A DNA stretch of 64,000 bases from Phyllostachys edulis (GCA_036346405.1 CM070562.1:69273482-69337481), one strand, 5' to 3'; positions 21,585 through 34,160 are shown, counted from the stretch's first letter. Made by a program: numbers and translations. Notes: generated from the letters alone by a model not told the origin.

Positions 21585-22099
21585 CAAGGTAGTTAGGATC
21601 GCGATCCAACTCTTAGAGTCTAACGATTCTACGAACCCATGACAGCCCGTCGATCCAAATCTTACGTCGATCCTACTCGTAGAGTCTTAGGGCAAAAAAA
21701 AAAATTTGCAATTTTTTTAGAGGCTAGGCTTTGCTGATACTTTGTTTTATAGCAAAATTTGTTGATATTAATTTTTTAGAATGAAACTATAAATAAACAA
21801 GGAGCATGCAAAATATTATATCAGTGTGGTAATGCTGTTCTCCTGTAGTTTAGAACTATATCACTCATCATGTCAGAACCATTATGCTTTTCTGTTGTGT
21901 GATAAGAAGTGTTTTGCCCCCTTTTTTGGTAATAAGTAAGTGGTAAACCTTGTAAGAATCATACAAACTTATAGTATAGATGGTAAATATGTGTATTTTT
22001 ACAAATCCATAGAATCGCCGATTCTATGATTCGATACTACGATTCGCTCCTACTGGAGGCAAATCGATCCGACTCGGGATCTCGACTCTGACTACCTTG
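21585..22099. mobile_element. hAT-type MITE (515 bp)
   Basis: Ends are inverted repeats: CAAGGTAGTTAGGATCGCGA at the left, and CAAGGTAGTCAGAGTCGAGA when the right end is inverted. A perfect 8-bp duplication flanks it, the size made by hAT transposases. Subterminal words such as GATTCTACGA and CGATTCTATGATTCG recur near both ends. There is no coding capacity. It sits only about 36 bp from the 3' end of the Sirevirus LTR. Confidence 0.8.
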
Positions 22100-23496
22100 G
22101 GGTGAATAGGTAGTTTTTAAAATCTTTTGGCAAAAACCGAGTTCTATACGGAATTATAAATCAACTCAGTTTTCCTCAATTAAAACCTAAAACAACTAGT
22201 CTTGACTAAGTGCACCAACAATATTAGACTATTGATAATGATAGCACACATACAGAGACATCTAAGCAATTTAATTATAGTAATGTAAATAGCACAAAGT
22301 AAATCACAAGAGAGCAAACCACGATGACACAAGGACGTTTTACCATGGTGTTCGGAGATTTGCCGGTCTTCCCTAATCCACGTTGAGGTAAGCCCAAACT
22401 AATTGGATCGGCTCCACAAATTAAGCTAAACACCTCAATTCCGCTAGTGGTAGCTCTTTCCCGCTCAGGGTAGGTGAGCTCCAACCTTCACAACATGTCA
22501 GGCCTTCTCACAAGCTTCTTGAGAAAATCACCGGTCCACGACGCCTCCACGCCGTCTAGGTGTCGGCAAACACTAAGAGTAATAAGCCAAGCCCCTTGCT
22601 TGACTCTCACCATGTGCAACGAATGCACAAGCTCAAGTGGATACGAAATCCACCTCTAGATGCAACACATGCAACTAAAGACCACTCTCCTTGCTCACAA
22701 GGTGCAACACATGCACAATTGAGAGGAGAACCTCACACTAGCTCAAGTGAGTGAAATAGGATGCCAAAAAAATTTATCTCTCAACCGGCCAAGGTGGGAA
22801 TTTATAGCCCATAAAAACTAGCTGTTGGGAGCAGAAATCCCCAAAAATCAGGATTTGCGGTAGTACCACCATACAAACCCCGGTACTACCGTTTTTACTG
22901 TTCAACGGTCGGAACGGGTGCATTAAACACTAAAAAACTAGCTGTTAAAGTTTTTAGTGTGATAGTACCGCAGTATAAAGGTCGGTATTACCGTTCTGCG
23001 ATAGTACCACCCTTCTCGGGCGGTATTACCGTAGGCCAATTTCAACACAGATGGCACTCGAAAAAAGGTCATAACTTTTAACTCCTATGTCGGAATTTAG
23101 TGATCTTGGACTCTATAGAAAGATTATTCAGAGGGCTACACAACTCACCTATTTGATTGATCTCAAACACATTTGATCAAATCAAAAAGCACAACTCCAA
23201 AGAGCCACTACCATGGTCTAAGTCCAAAGAAATAGCAACAAGCAATCTTAGACCATGCCAAGGGAAAATGCATGAATCCCAATAATTTGCAAACTTAGAT
23301 AATACCACAAGGAGTAGGTACATGGACATCAACCATTTGCAAAGTATAGTCACACACTACAAGGATTAAATGCATGAGCCTCGGCTATTTGCAAAACACA
23401 TTCGCAAAGAATAGTATCATGCCATAGAGAGCTAGAGCAAACGAGATTGAGCTATCAACACAAGATGAGACTCAAGCTACTAGACAAGAACCCTCT

Positions 23497-26400
23497 TGTC
23501 ACATCCCCAAATTAATTAATGATACTTAGTATGCATCTCATGAGCATGCATTGTGTTTTTGGAGCATTTGCATAAAATATTGCACTTGGAAAATCTTAAT
23601 CACATTATTAAACTTGAACCTAAAGCAACTCCCCAAATGAAAACAGGAACAAAAGCTTATGATAATCTTCTGGAAATAATTCATTCAAATACTATAATAA
23701 TTATCATGAATAAATAAAAAATTTCCCAAATTTATGGGACTAGTTTCAACCCTCAGAAAATTCAAACATATTTCAATGACCTATTCTAAGTTTCAATTTA
23801 AACTATACAAAATATACCATGAATAGTAAGGTTTAATAATTTTTATGAACACTAGACCTTCCCAGGAACCCCTCTGATTTATTTCAGATTTTTAGGATTT
23901 TTATTTCTATTTTTAATGGCCAGGTCAAAGTAGCAGTTTAGATTTTAAACCCAGTCAACATTTGTTAGACTTGTTTGACCCGAGCCGGACCAGTTTGACC
24001 TGATCAAATCCAACCGCCTAGCTGCACCGGACGGAGTCGAATGAGGTCGACCATCCAATCAAGATCGTGTGGTCCACACGGGCCGCTCGATCGGACAGTC
24101 CGAACGTCCACACGCGATCGGGCCATCCGATCAAGATCATGTGGCCCAAACGAGTCCGACCCGGGCGAGCTGACTCGACTAAACCAAGGCGGGCCCGCTT
24201 GCCAGCTTCGCCTTCAACCTCCCGTTGGGCTCATAGGTGAAGCGCGCCATGCGACTGGCGATTCCTTCCTCGCGCCAGTGGATGCCGTCAATCCACCGCG
24301 CGATCTGGCCACTCTGAAGCCTTCTCCTCGTGACGCTGCTCCCATCTCCATTATCACCTGAGGATAATACCCCCCCTGGCACCTCTTTCTCCCTCACTTA
24401 TCCTCCTGTTGACCAAGGAGAGGGAAGCTCATTCTAGCTCCATTGTTGGGTAAGCTTCAATCTTTCGGTTCCTTTCTTCTCTAGGATCAATGCCGTTTCC
24501 ATTTTAGCTAAAATCGGCTTGTGTCTTTGCTTGTAGCGCTCAGACCATCTTGGTGCCATTAGGCCACTCCAGAGCATGCACCCGAGGACCTCACCTTGTC
24601 AGCCTCAACGCTGGTGAGTTTTGACCTCACTTTAGCGCGTCACCTTGCGTGCTTTAGACTACTAAGCAAAACCCCTCAATCAATTTCATCAATGCACGAG
24701 AGGTTTTCGTGGATTTGAGGGAATTTCATTTTTGACCGAAGAACAACCCTTTCATCTCCCACTTCGATTTGGTAAGGCATTGTCCAATTCCTTTTGTATA
24801 TACCTTACTCCTAGCACCCTTAAGCTATCCTAAAGCTTCATTCCCCTTCTCTTTTGCTCAAGCTCACCTCTCCTCGTTGAACCGCACTGCCGCCATCGCC
24901 ATTGCCGGCGTCAAGCTACTCCAAGCTTCCTCAAGCACCCGGCGAGCTTCAGGTAGCCAAATAAGAGCCCCTAGTCACTCAGGCACCCGCTTAAATGGAC
25001 TCTACGGAGCTCATTTGCTGCATGCATGTTTTCCATAATGACACCGCCGCCCAACTTGGGCTAGCCGCCGTTCTGGACCACCTCAGCTGCCGCCGACACT
25101 GCCAGGAGATGCGCATGACTATTGCACATCTATCCTGGGCCTTGGCTGGCTTTGTCGTGGCGCGTAGTGCCGACGAGCCGCTGGGCAAATAGGAAGTTCC
25201 CGTTGTCGTACACAGACATACACTGTAGCAAGTTGGTTAAGGGTTAATGGTAATGATTAGTCATTAATGGATGTCTTAGCTGTGATAATCAGTTGCTTAC
25301 AAGTGGGTCCTGTGCACAGAAATCAGAGGAGATAAGTATTTTGCCGTAGAGATTGACGCGTGGGCCTGGCCGCTTAAGCGCCGTGCGCTGTGCACATGCG
25401 CGGGTGGACCGAATCGCTGACACTAGGTCCCACTTGTCAGCGCACGGTTAAATCTGAGATTTAAAAGAAAAATGCAATATTCATTCAGTCCCACTCATTG
25501 GTGACTACGGCTAGGTAACCGCCCGGTAAGAAAAGTGCTAAATTTTTTAGAAAATTCGAAATCCATTTATTAGTACAATAAGAATGTATTTAACTTCAAA
25601 ATTGCATAACTAATTCATTTTAACTCCAAAAACAGTGAAACCAATTTTGATAATTTTCATTTTAAGTGAACTTTATTTTAAAATAGGTTTAAAATATGTC
25701 TCTATAACAGAGAATATAGTTTTGAAAAATGATCCATAACTCTATTATTTTTACAATAGAAAAATTGATAACTTCGAAAATTCATAACTAATTCCTAAAA
25801 ACTCCAAATGAGTTGAACCAATTTATTTTGGTCTTATATTAATATTCTATATCCATCCATATAATCCTTATCCTCACCACTGCTCTACAAATTTTGACCA
25901 AATAATTAAATTCGGTGAACAGTAACCGATTGCAAGTAAATTGGATTTTTTTCTTCTGAAAACTGAGTTTCAAACCTTCATAACTTTAACATACTAACTC
26001 CAAATGAAATAATTCTTTCACCTAAATTCATATAAAATCATCATCTAGCTACTGTATAATTTTCATGCATTTTTTAGCAAATTGAATTTTGTGGTATTTC
26101 TCGGTGTTTATTGCTATCTTTATTCTTTAGATTCCGAAGCTATTGACATTGAGTCGTACGCCACCGAAAGCGAGCAATTAATCTACTAGCAAGGCAAGCA
26201 TCATTCAAACTTTCTTTTGCATCATATTGATCCCAGATTTTGAGTAGTTAAGTGCAATGATAATTTCTTGCATGCTAATTTTGTTATGTCGCTATTTTTG
26301 TGATGTGTAGTTAGTTATATCCTATTCTTGAGATTATCCTTGAATTATTCCAGTACCTACTTGCTTATGTTAGGTTGTGTGAAATATGTTGCACGGGTTT

Positions 26401-28024
26401 GCTTAGCCATGCAAGTCTAGATACGGTAGATTGATTGTCGGGACTAACCCGACAATTTTGGAAAACACAAACTTTCTTATCTTCTTTTTATTCCAGATCT
26501 TTGTGTCTATTTCTTAAGTTTAAATTTGTTATTTTAAGAGAGTTTTGGGGTCTGGACAAGTGGTTGCTAGTGAGGGTGCCTTCGTGCATGATATCGGGTA
26601 TGTGGTTGACTTGCCGGACTAATAAGGACCGAAGTTTGGTGACATCATTGATTCAAGTAAAACTCGTGCTATCACACGCGGGATATGAGTACCATATGGT
26701 TAAGTAAGGGGAAGGTTTTATTGTGTTAAGTCCCAAGGTGGTGTGAGGGCACTTGTGTTCGATCATTTGTCCGTTGGAGCCGATGTAATTTTTTTATAGT
26801 GTGCATGGGAGCACTATTTTTCGTTATTTACATTGCATCGGTATTTCCAATACAACTTGTGAGCTGCTTAGCAAGTGCTATCCATTGATTGTACTAAGTA
26901 AGGGAACATCTTGCAAGGGGGACTTATAGTAATAGGATATTCTTTCTAAAAATGATTGTATCTCGATTCTACCCGGCCGGCATACCTAAGGAAGTGTGTC
27001 ATTATCCGGAGGCTTACGAGCTAGCCGAGTCATGTGGGTAAAGTAGTACACCTCTGCAAAGATAAATCTATTCGAATAGCCGTGTCCACGGTTATGGACG
27101 ATCGCTTGAATTCGGGAGTCACTATTGTTAGACTTTGAATTAAAAATTGTGGGTACAACTTGGTATTCGGCTTGAACGGGTGTTCGTGCATGTTAGTGAA
27201 TCGTGGTGGGCTGCCACTTTGGTTTTTGTTTGATTCATTTGTTTATCAATGTATTACTTTATCACACATTTTACTTCTACTTCAAATCTGATTTTGAAAT
27301 GGCATTTGAAAAAGTAGTATGTGTAGGTTGAAAATTGTTGCGTCTTTCGTAAAACTAAAGCCACTAATGCCATCCTTTGAATGTCCATTATGCATAACTA
27401 ATTTTATCTTTGTGTAAGACTTGCGAGTACATTTTGTTCTTAACCTGGCTGCAACAATTCATGTGAAGAAGACTTCGAGCCCGATGAGCTCGTTAGTGTC
27501 AATTTAGGCGACACTAACGAGTAGTGCTATTATTTGACTCCCAATCGGTTGCCATGGGTTATGGGCATACCTTGCTGGACTTTTGGTTTATTTATATCAT
27601 TTCCGCTGCCACTCTAAGTGTTTAATTGAATTTGGCCAGTCGGCCCTTTTGTAATCAATGAAGACTTGAACTATTATGATGTATGTCTTTCTTTATGCCT
27701 TTGTATGAATGTTGTATGGATGTAATCAACATTGAATGAAAGTATGAGCGTGTTGGTCACTGATCTTGGGAGCCAACATGATCTCATACTCGCTGTTAAT
27801 GAATTCCCTTTTAACTCATTAAGTGTAGTCTTGAACTGTTTAGAGAACTAATTATCATATAGTACTTACAAAGGAGCAGTACACATGATCGTCGGAGCTC
27901 TAGTTCGGGCAAAACCTCTCACTTAGATGGAGTTAAATTGGAATCCATTTACCAGAGGCCCAGAGTTATTTCCATAAGACCGAGAAGGCCTCGATCTTAT
28001 GAAAATAACCCGGGGATCCCCACA
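23497..28024 (+). repeat. 5' LTR of Tekay-like chromovirus
   Basis: 4528 bp, aligned by eye to the 3' LTR along its length with a few differences per 100 bases. It lacks a 59-bp piece present at 34866-34924 in the 3' LTR, the break being between two CCA triplets. A 12-bp inverted repeat CTCGTTAGTGTC (27489-27500 and 27510-27521) is present in both LTRs. Position about 24881-24890 (gttgaaccgc) is the unoccupied counterpart of the hAT insertion in the 3' LTR. Open frames within it are not supported as genes. Confidence 0.92.
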
Positions 28025-28028
28025 GCGT

Positions 28029-28041
28029 TGGTATCAGAGCC
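28029..28041 (+). promoter_or_regulatory. Primer-binding site of Tekay-like chromovirus
   Basis: TGGTATCAGAGCC, four bases after the 5' LTR, complementary to initiator methionine tRNA. Confidence 0.92.
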
Positions 28042-28238
28042 ATACTGACTATAGGTTAGAAATCGCACGGGCGTTAAGTTTAGCAAATCCCTTGGTCAAA
28101 ATTATTTTCAAATTATCAATTTAATTTTAGAAAGATAAGTTATGAATATATTTTATTCCTCATCCATCTTAGTATCATTCTCTTACCCTACTCTCATTTG
28201 ATTTGTAAACTAACTCATCTTGCCCTTCTTGTCCTTAG

Positions 28239-29050
28239 ATGAGTCATCAGTTCCTTGTTAAGGAGACCCAAGCGGAAGATATTGATGAATATCCGGCACT
28301 ACTTAGAGACATGATGTGGAGGGCTAACTTCACGTATCAACCCCAATACTCCATCTACCACCGCGACAGAGGACTAGGCATGGAGGAATACCTGGCAGTG
28401 ATCAACATCACCGCAAGACAAGTTACGGGAAGCATTATGTACTGTTTCCAGGCACGTGGCACTTCTGAGGTCATGGCATTGCAGGAAGTGGCTCATGTGG
28501 CCATGAGCCATCTTCGTCACGACTTGACGAAGTTGTCTCAGCCACCATACGACATTTTCAAATGCAAGAGCATTACGCGGAGGTGGACACCTTTGCCAAG
28601 ATCCAGTACGGGGAAGATCCCCAAGTTAGGCAGTTAGCAAGATTGGTCCATATTATGGACCAAATCCATAGGTGTGCTATGCATGAGTTGTACGAGACCC
28701 GACAACGTCTCGTGGTGGCCCAGGGGCACCTGCAACTCATGTGTAATATGGGGCTCGTTGACCGTAGTGTGTCATACGGTGCAAATGAGGTATCCCCATA
28801 TGCTTCTGCACCACAGGAGTACTGTCTTCCCGAAGTGGGAGGACGGGTACACAACTATGGACCGAGACGCCAAGCCCGCATGTCGGTGGGTTTTTCTCGT
28901 GCCCATAGGCCAGAACCTACTGGAGGCCACGTGGTCGCACAAGGGTCACCATTGCGTCTCATTAACCCGTTGGACCCCGACGACACGGGATCACCCGGAT
29001 ATCATCTTTTGGATGAGTTCCTGGTGAACTTCGATCAGGAAAATAGATAG
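28239..29050 (+). pseudogene. Extra ORF upstream of gag (ORF0-like)
   Basis: Two overlapping frames (28239-28637 and 28562-29050) read as one protein of about 265 residues broken by a single frameshift near 28560-28635. The N-terminal part contains EYPALLRDMMWRANFTYQ and EYLAVINITARQV; the middle has QIHRCAMHELYETRQRLV, likely helical; the C-terminus is GPRR/PEPTGG-rich and acidic. It lies between primer site and gag. It has no CCHC, protease or polymerase motif and I do not recognise a named domain. I recall that some rice Ty3 elements with long LTRs are described with an orf0 before gag, which fits the position. Function is unknown. Confidence 0.6.
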
Positions 29051-29521
29051 AGTGTTAATGTAGTGTCATGAGCTCGCTGTCCGAATATGTGTTCAGCGAG
29101 CATGTATCTTTAACCGTATGTAATAGGGTATTAGTTGTTGAACTCTTCATGTATTGTTGCAAAAAATTTTGTTTCGGGCGATTGTCATTCGTCTACGGGC
29201 GTAGATGAATGCACTGATACTGGAAAACTATGTTTTGCTTTAATGTATCTTATGCTGGCCTTTGTGTCTTTGTATCTTTTTTTGGTGTTAATTTTTGGTG
29301 CATTTTATGTCTTTATGCATGCTAAATTAACGAATAATACGCTTGCTGTCCAGATTTTCGCTCACTCTTGTTGAGCATATCTTTCGTCTGTCACTAACCA
29401 TCCTTGTGGCAACAGGATGATAGGGGCTACAACCCGATCAAGAGCACAATAAGGGGAGGGGTCTCCACCTCCACGACCCCATCCCGCTGCAGGCCTTGAG
29501 CCCGACGCTCGAGGCGAGCAT
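29051..29521 (+). other. Spacer between ORF0-like and gag
   Basis: AT/T-rich sequence with no coding signal up to about 29410, then purine-rich sequence that may hold the true gag start. The frame upstream of 29522 is interrupted. Confidence 0.4.
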
Positions 29522-30620
29522 ATGGGGCATGCGGACCGCCGCTATCCTCAAGGTGGCCGTCCCGAGGAGGTGCTTCCTCTGCTGCCCACAATGGCAGAGG
29601 TCTTGGCTCAGATCGAGCGTAATAGGATGGACCAAACGTGGATTCTAGAAGTGATCGCGTGTAACACATCTCTAGCACCCGGACCATCGTGTCCACCACG
29701 AGTGCACGGGGGGCTCTCTGATTTTTAGCGAACTAATCCCCCGACCTTCTCCAACACGGAGGACCCTATGGAGGTGGAGGACTGGCTCTGCACCATAGAG
29801 AAGAAGCTAGCGATCGCTCAGTGCACCGGCACTGAGAGGGTCCTATTCGCCAGCTACCAGCTGGAAGGCGCCACAAGCGTGTGGTGGGATAATTTTTCCG
29901 CCATGCAACCCAATGGCGACGTTCCAACGTGGAATGAGTTCCAAGCGGCCTTTCGCGAGGCTCACATCCCTGAGGGGGTGTTAATGATCAAGTAGTAATA
30001 GTTTCTTGCCCTCAAGCAAGGGAAGAAGAGTGTTATGTAGTATCTACATGAGTTCAACTTTTTGGCTCGTTATGCTCCTGACGATGTCTCCACAGATGCC
30101 TGCCGTCAGAGCCGGTTCATCAACGGCTTGACGGAGGAGATGCAGCTAGCTCTCATTGTGCACGACTTCAGGAACTTCCAGCACATGTTCAACAAGGACA
30201 TAGTGGTGGAACACAAGAGTATAGCTTTGAATGAGTCAAGAAAGAGGAAGAGAGCTGCCCAAATTTCAGCAAACAGTAGTTTCCCTCGGCAACGCACCGA
30301 GCCGCCTCAAATGCCCTGTTTCCTAGCTCCAGTGCCACTGAGGCCTCCAATGGAAATTCAACGACCTTCTCCACCGGCGGCACAGCAGCATAATGGGGGC
30401 AAAAGCTCCCAAAATAGTAGCACATTCAAGCTCAATATCACTTGTTTTCATTGTGGCCGCTCTGGCCACTATGCGCACCAATGCCTTGCGAGGCAACGAG
30501 GGATGCCCCGAACTTATCAAGCTCCTACACCACCACTAGCTCCGGTAAGACCCTCACCATCCCCGAGGGCAGCATCTACTCCACCTCAAGTCCTTACACA
30601 TGGCCGAGTGAACCATGTTG
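29522..30620 (+). pseudogene. gag of Tekay-like chromovirus
   Basis: A single frame runs through 29522-30620 apart from nonsense codons at 29726-29728, the pair at 29993-29998 and one near 30036. Order: TMAEVLAQIERNRMDQT, the Gag core start EDPMEVEDWLCTIEKKLAIA, YQLEGATSVWWDNF, PTWNEFQAAFREAHIP, FNFLARYAPDDVSTDACRQS and NGLTEEMQLAL, then a basic stretch and a CCHC knuckle CFHCGRSGHYAHQC at 30442-30483. It would encode capsid and nucleocapsid. Stops in the core mean no full Gag from this copy. Confidence 0.88.
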
Positions 30621-30990
30621 CTGCCAAGGAGGCAAGCGACGCACCTGACGTCATGTTGGGTACGCTTCTCGTAAATTCTTGCCCAGCTTCGGTTTTATTT
30701 GATTCGGGAGCATCTCATTCATTCATCAAAAAGGAATATGCTGCACACCATCAATTTGAAATGCATACACTTTATCCACTTTATCAGATCCAGTCACCGG
30801 GATCGGTTTTCCAAACCGATCAAGTCTGCCGAGACGTAAAAGTAGAGATTCAAGGGGTTAAATTTTTGGCAAACCTAATAGTAATAACTTCAATGGGTAT
30901 TGATATGATATTAGGGATGGATTAGCTGTCCAAAAACCAGGGGCAAATTGATTGTGCTCAACGTTCTATTTCTGTCACAAGCGAAGATGG
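30621..30990 (+). pseudogene. Protease of Tekay-like chromovirus
   Basis: In frame with gag. The retropepsin active site reads VLFDSGASHSFI (D-S-G at about 30700), followed by a hydrophobic ILGMD-type flap end at 30910-30924. A TAG replaces the usual tryptophan directly after that motif at 30925. Catalytic aspartate is intact; it would cleave the element polyprotein. Confidence 0.85.
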
Positions 30991-31850
30991 CAATCAAGTC
31001 GTTTTTGCACCTTTAGTGGGCAATTCTCATCTCTATGCCTTGGAAGCCAGTACCTCCCTTGAATTGGAGAAAGCACCAGTGGTATGTGAGTATCCAGATG
31101 TATTCCCTAAAGAACTCCCAGGCATGCCCCCTGATCGCGTAGTTGAGTTCGTCATCGAGCTTGCACCTGGTATTGCGCCAATTTCAAAACGGTCGTACCG
31201 AATGCTTCCTAATGAGTTGGTAGAATTGAAGAACCAACTCAATGAACTTCAAGATAAAGGTTTTATTAGGCCGAGCTCCTCACCTTGGGGATGCCCAGCT
31301 ATATTCATCAAGAAGAAAGACAAAAGTTTGCAAATGTGTGTAGACTACCGTCCGTTGAACGAAGTCACTGTTAAGAACAAGTATCCGCTTCCGCGGATTG
31401 ATGATCTGTTCAACCAAATGAGAGGAGCTCAAGTGTTCTCTAAGATCAACTTGAGACTCGGCTACCATCAGATCAAGGTTCGAACTGAAGACATACCGAA
31501 GACAACATTCTCTACTCGTTATGGCTTATACGAGTATACTGTTATGTCCTTCGGCCTAACCAATGCTCTAGCCTACTTCATGAACCTCATGAATTCAGTT
31601 TTCATAGAGTACCTAGACCAGTTTGTCATTGTGTTCATCGATGATATTCTCATCTACTCCAAGTCTGATGAAGAACACGAGCGACACTTGCGGCTTGTGT
31701 TGGAGAAGCTTTGTCAACATAAACTTTATGCCAAATTCAGTAAATGCGAGTTCTGGCTTCATGAAGTTAGCTTCTTGGGTCATGTGATATCCCAGGGAGG
31801 TGTCACTGTTGATCCAAGAGAAGTGCAAGATGTACTTGACTAGAAACAAC
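30991..31850 (+). pseudogene. Reverse transcriptase of Tekay-like chromovirus
   Basis: Same frame as gag and protease, open from 31016 to 31843. Motifs in order: EFVIELAPGIAPISKRSYRM, CPAIFIKKKDKSLQMCVDYR, YPLPRIDDLFNQMRGAQVFS, KINLRLGYHQI, TTFSTRYGLYEYTVMSFGL, the catalytic FIDDILIYSK at about 31634, and FLGHVISQGGVTVD. In the fourth block the usual 'KIDLRSGYHQ' aspartate is N, which would remove a catalytic residue. A TAG at 31841-31843 replaces a tryptophan codon. Confidence 0.9.
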
Positions 31851-32408
31851 CCAAGAGCGTCACCGACATTCGTAGTTTTCTCGGGCTTGCGGGATATTAC
31901 CGCGGATTCATCCAGAATTTCTCAAAAATTGCAAGGCCGATGACACAGCTTCTAAAGAAAGAAAAGAAGTTTGAATGGTCAGCGGAGTGTGAGCAAAGCT
32001 TTTAGATCTTAAAATAATGTCTGACCAAAGCTCTGGTACTCATCTTGCCTGATATTCACTAGAGCTTCGACATTTACTGTGATGCTTCTCGCCACGGGCT
32101 CGGTTGTGTGCTCATGCAAGAGGGCCGAGTTGTGGCCTATGCATCATGGCAATTGAGGCCTCATGAAGCTAATTATCTCATGCACAACTTGGAGCTTGCA
32201 GCTGTAGTCCATGCTTTGAAGATTTGGCAACATTACCTCATCGGTAATCGTTACGAGATCTACATTGATCATAAGAGCATCAAATATATCTTCACCTAAG
32301 CCGACCTTAACCTGAGACAAAGAAGGTGGCTTGAGTTGATCAAGGACTATGATATGGGACTTCATTATCATCCAGGGAAAGCCAACTCGTGGCCGACGCA
32401 TTGAGCAG
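31851..32408 (+). pseudogene. RNase H of Tekay-like chromovirus
   Basis: Continues in frame: SVTDIRSFLGLAGYYRGFI connection, then RNase H with YCDASRHGLGCVLMQEG, YASWQLRPHEANYLMHNLEL and IYIDHKSIKYIFT, so the D-E-D residues are visible. Stops lie at about 32004, 32016, 32061 and 32297. A frameshift follows near 32385 before the ADALSRK end. It would remove the RNA strand during replication. Confidence 0.85.
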
Positions 32409-33526
32409 AAAATCTCAATGCAACTGTTTGTTAGTAACTCCCCCTTCGGCAGGATTGTGTGCTGCAATGCAACGTCTGCATCTGGAGATAATTGAAGAAG
32501 GGTCTCTTGCTTCCCTTAGTGTGAATTTCACACTTGAGGACCAGATTAAAGAAGCCCAGAAGACTGACATGGAAGTAGCCCGAATCCAGGAGAAAATGAA
32601 GCAAAGCAAGGCCAAATATTTCACCGAAGATGCACATGGCACTCTATGGTTCGGGAATCGTTTGCTGGTGCCTTTTGACTGCCATTTGAGAGTGTTAATC
32701 CTCAAAGAAGCTCACGACACTCAGTTCTCTATACATCCAGGAAGTACCAAGATGTATCAAGACCTGAAGAAGAGATTATGGTGGAGTCAAATGAAGCGGC
32801 AGATCGCGCAATATGTTACCGTGTGTGATGTATGCCAAAGAGTCAAGGCTGAGCATTTGAGGCCAACGGGTACTCTCCAACCGTTGCCCATTCCAAAGTG
32901 GAAGTGGGAGGAAGTCGGTATGGACTTCATCACTGGCCTTCCAAAGACTCAAACTGGGTCCGATTCTATATGGGTGATTGTCGATCGTCTGACAAAAGTC
33001 GCCCATTTCATTCCAATCAAGACCACCTACACTGGGGTCAAGCTAGCAGAGCTTTACCTCTCAAGGTCGTCTGTCTCCACGGTGTGCCAAAGGTGATAGT
33101 TTCAGATCGAGGTCCTCAGTTCACATCCTACTTTTGGAAGTGTTTGCATCGAGCAATGGGGACCAACCTATCCTTTAGCTCCGCTTACCACCCACAAACA
33201 GATAGACAAACTGAGAGGGTGAACCAAATTTTGGAAGACCTTCTCCGAGCGTGTGTGCTGCCCTATAGCAAGAATTGGGAAAAATGCTTGCCATTTGTGG
33301 AGTTTTCCTACAACAATAGTTTCCAATCAAGCATACAAATGTCACCCTTCGAGGCGCTGTATGGGAGAGCTTGTAGGACACCCTTGAACTGGTTCGAAGC
33401 CGGGAGAGACCATTCTATGGTCCAACCTTGGTGGAGGATGCCGAAGAGCAAGTTCGTATCATCCGCGAGCAACTTCGGACGGCTCAATCTCGTTAGAAGT
33501 CGTATGCCGACTGTCGTTGTCGTGAG
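32409..33526 (+). pseudogene. Integrase of Tekay-like chromovirus
   Basis: HHCC zinc-binding part (HPGSTKMYQDLKKRLWW...CDVCQRVKAEH), then the core: GMDFITGLPKT, VSDRGPQFTSYFW and HPQTDRQTERVNQ supply the D, D, E residues. A frameshift or deletion near 33060 joins two frames and removes a few residues between LYL and LHGVP. A second frame change occurs between about 33400 and 33527. Non-functional here. Confidence 0.88.
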
Positions 33527-33931
33527 TTGTGTTTTGAGGTGGATGATCATGTTTACCTGAAAGTCTCTCCGATGAAAGGAACGAATCATTTCCAAGTCAA
33601 AGGCAAATTGGCACCTTGCTACATCGGACTATTTTGGATTCTAGCAAAACTGGGATCGGTGGCCTATCAATTAGAGTTGCCACCATCACTTTCAGATGTG
33701 TATGACATGTTCCATGTTTCACAACTAAAGAAGTGCCTTCGCCTCCCAACCGAAGCAATTGAGTTGGAAGAACTCGACTTGCAACCCGATCTTTCTTATC
33801 GGGAGCACCCGATACGTGTTCTTGAAGAAACGGAGCGCAAGACGAGAAATCGCAACATCAAGTTCATCAAAGTTCAGTGGAGCAACCATACTGAAGATGA
33901 AGCAGCTTGGAAATGTGAAGATCATATGTGA
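33527..33931 (+). pseudogene. Integrase C-terminus with chromodomain
   Basis: Open for 134 codons. A GPY/F-like barrel (LAPCYIGLFWILAKLGSVAY; the usual GPF is altered) and VFHVSQLKKC-type linker are followed by a chromodomain: YREHPIRVLEETERKTRNRN then IKFIKVQWSNHTEDEAAWK. This domain is the hallmark of chromoviruses and is thought to guide insertion into chromatin. Ends at TGA 33929-33931. Confidence 0.88.
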
Positions 33932-34160
33932 AATGAATATCCAGATCTTTTTCCTTCTGCTTGAAGTGTCTTCGAATCAAGAAAGGAAAGTTTAAACAAA
34001 TCAATGGAAAGAAAAATGTAATAATCACTCCTTGTAACATTGTAGGATATCTTAGCACTATCTTTGAAGGAAATAAAGACAACAAATGTTGTATCTTCTT
34101 TTAGAACCTTCTTGTCCGACTTCCGACCTACCGAGATCTCGGGGTCGAGATCTTTTGCAA
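33932..34160 (+). other. 3' untranslated region of Tekay-like chromovirus
   Basis: Short AT-rich spacer between the pol stop and the polypurine tract; nothing else recognised. Confidence 0.6.

Noticed and set aside
28029..28041. tRNA gene suggested by tRNA-complementary sequence (also 21531-21546, 48558-48573, 58823-58838, 13483-13500)
   Set aside because: Only 13-18 bases match tRNA 3' ends beside LTRs; these are primer-binding sites.
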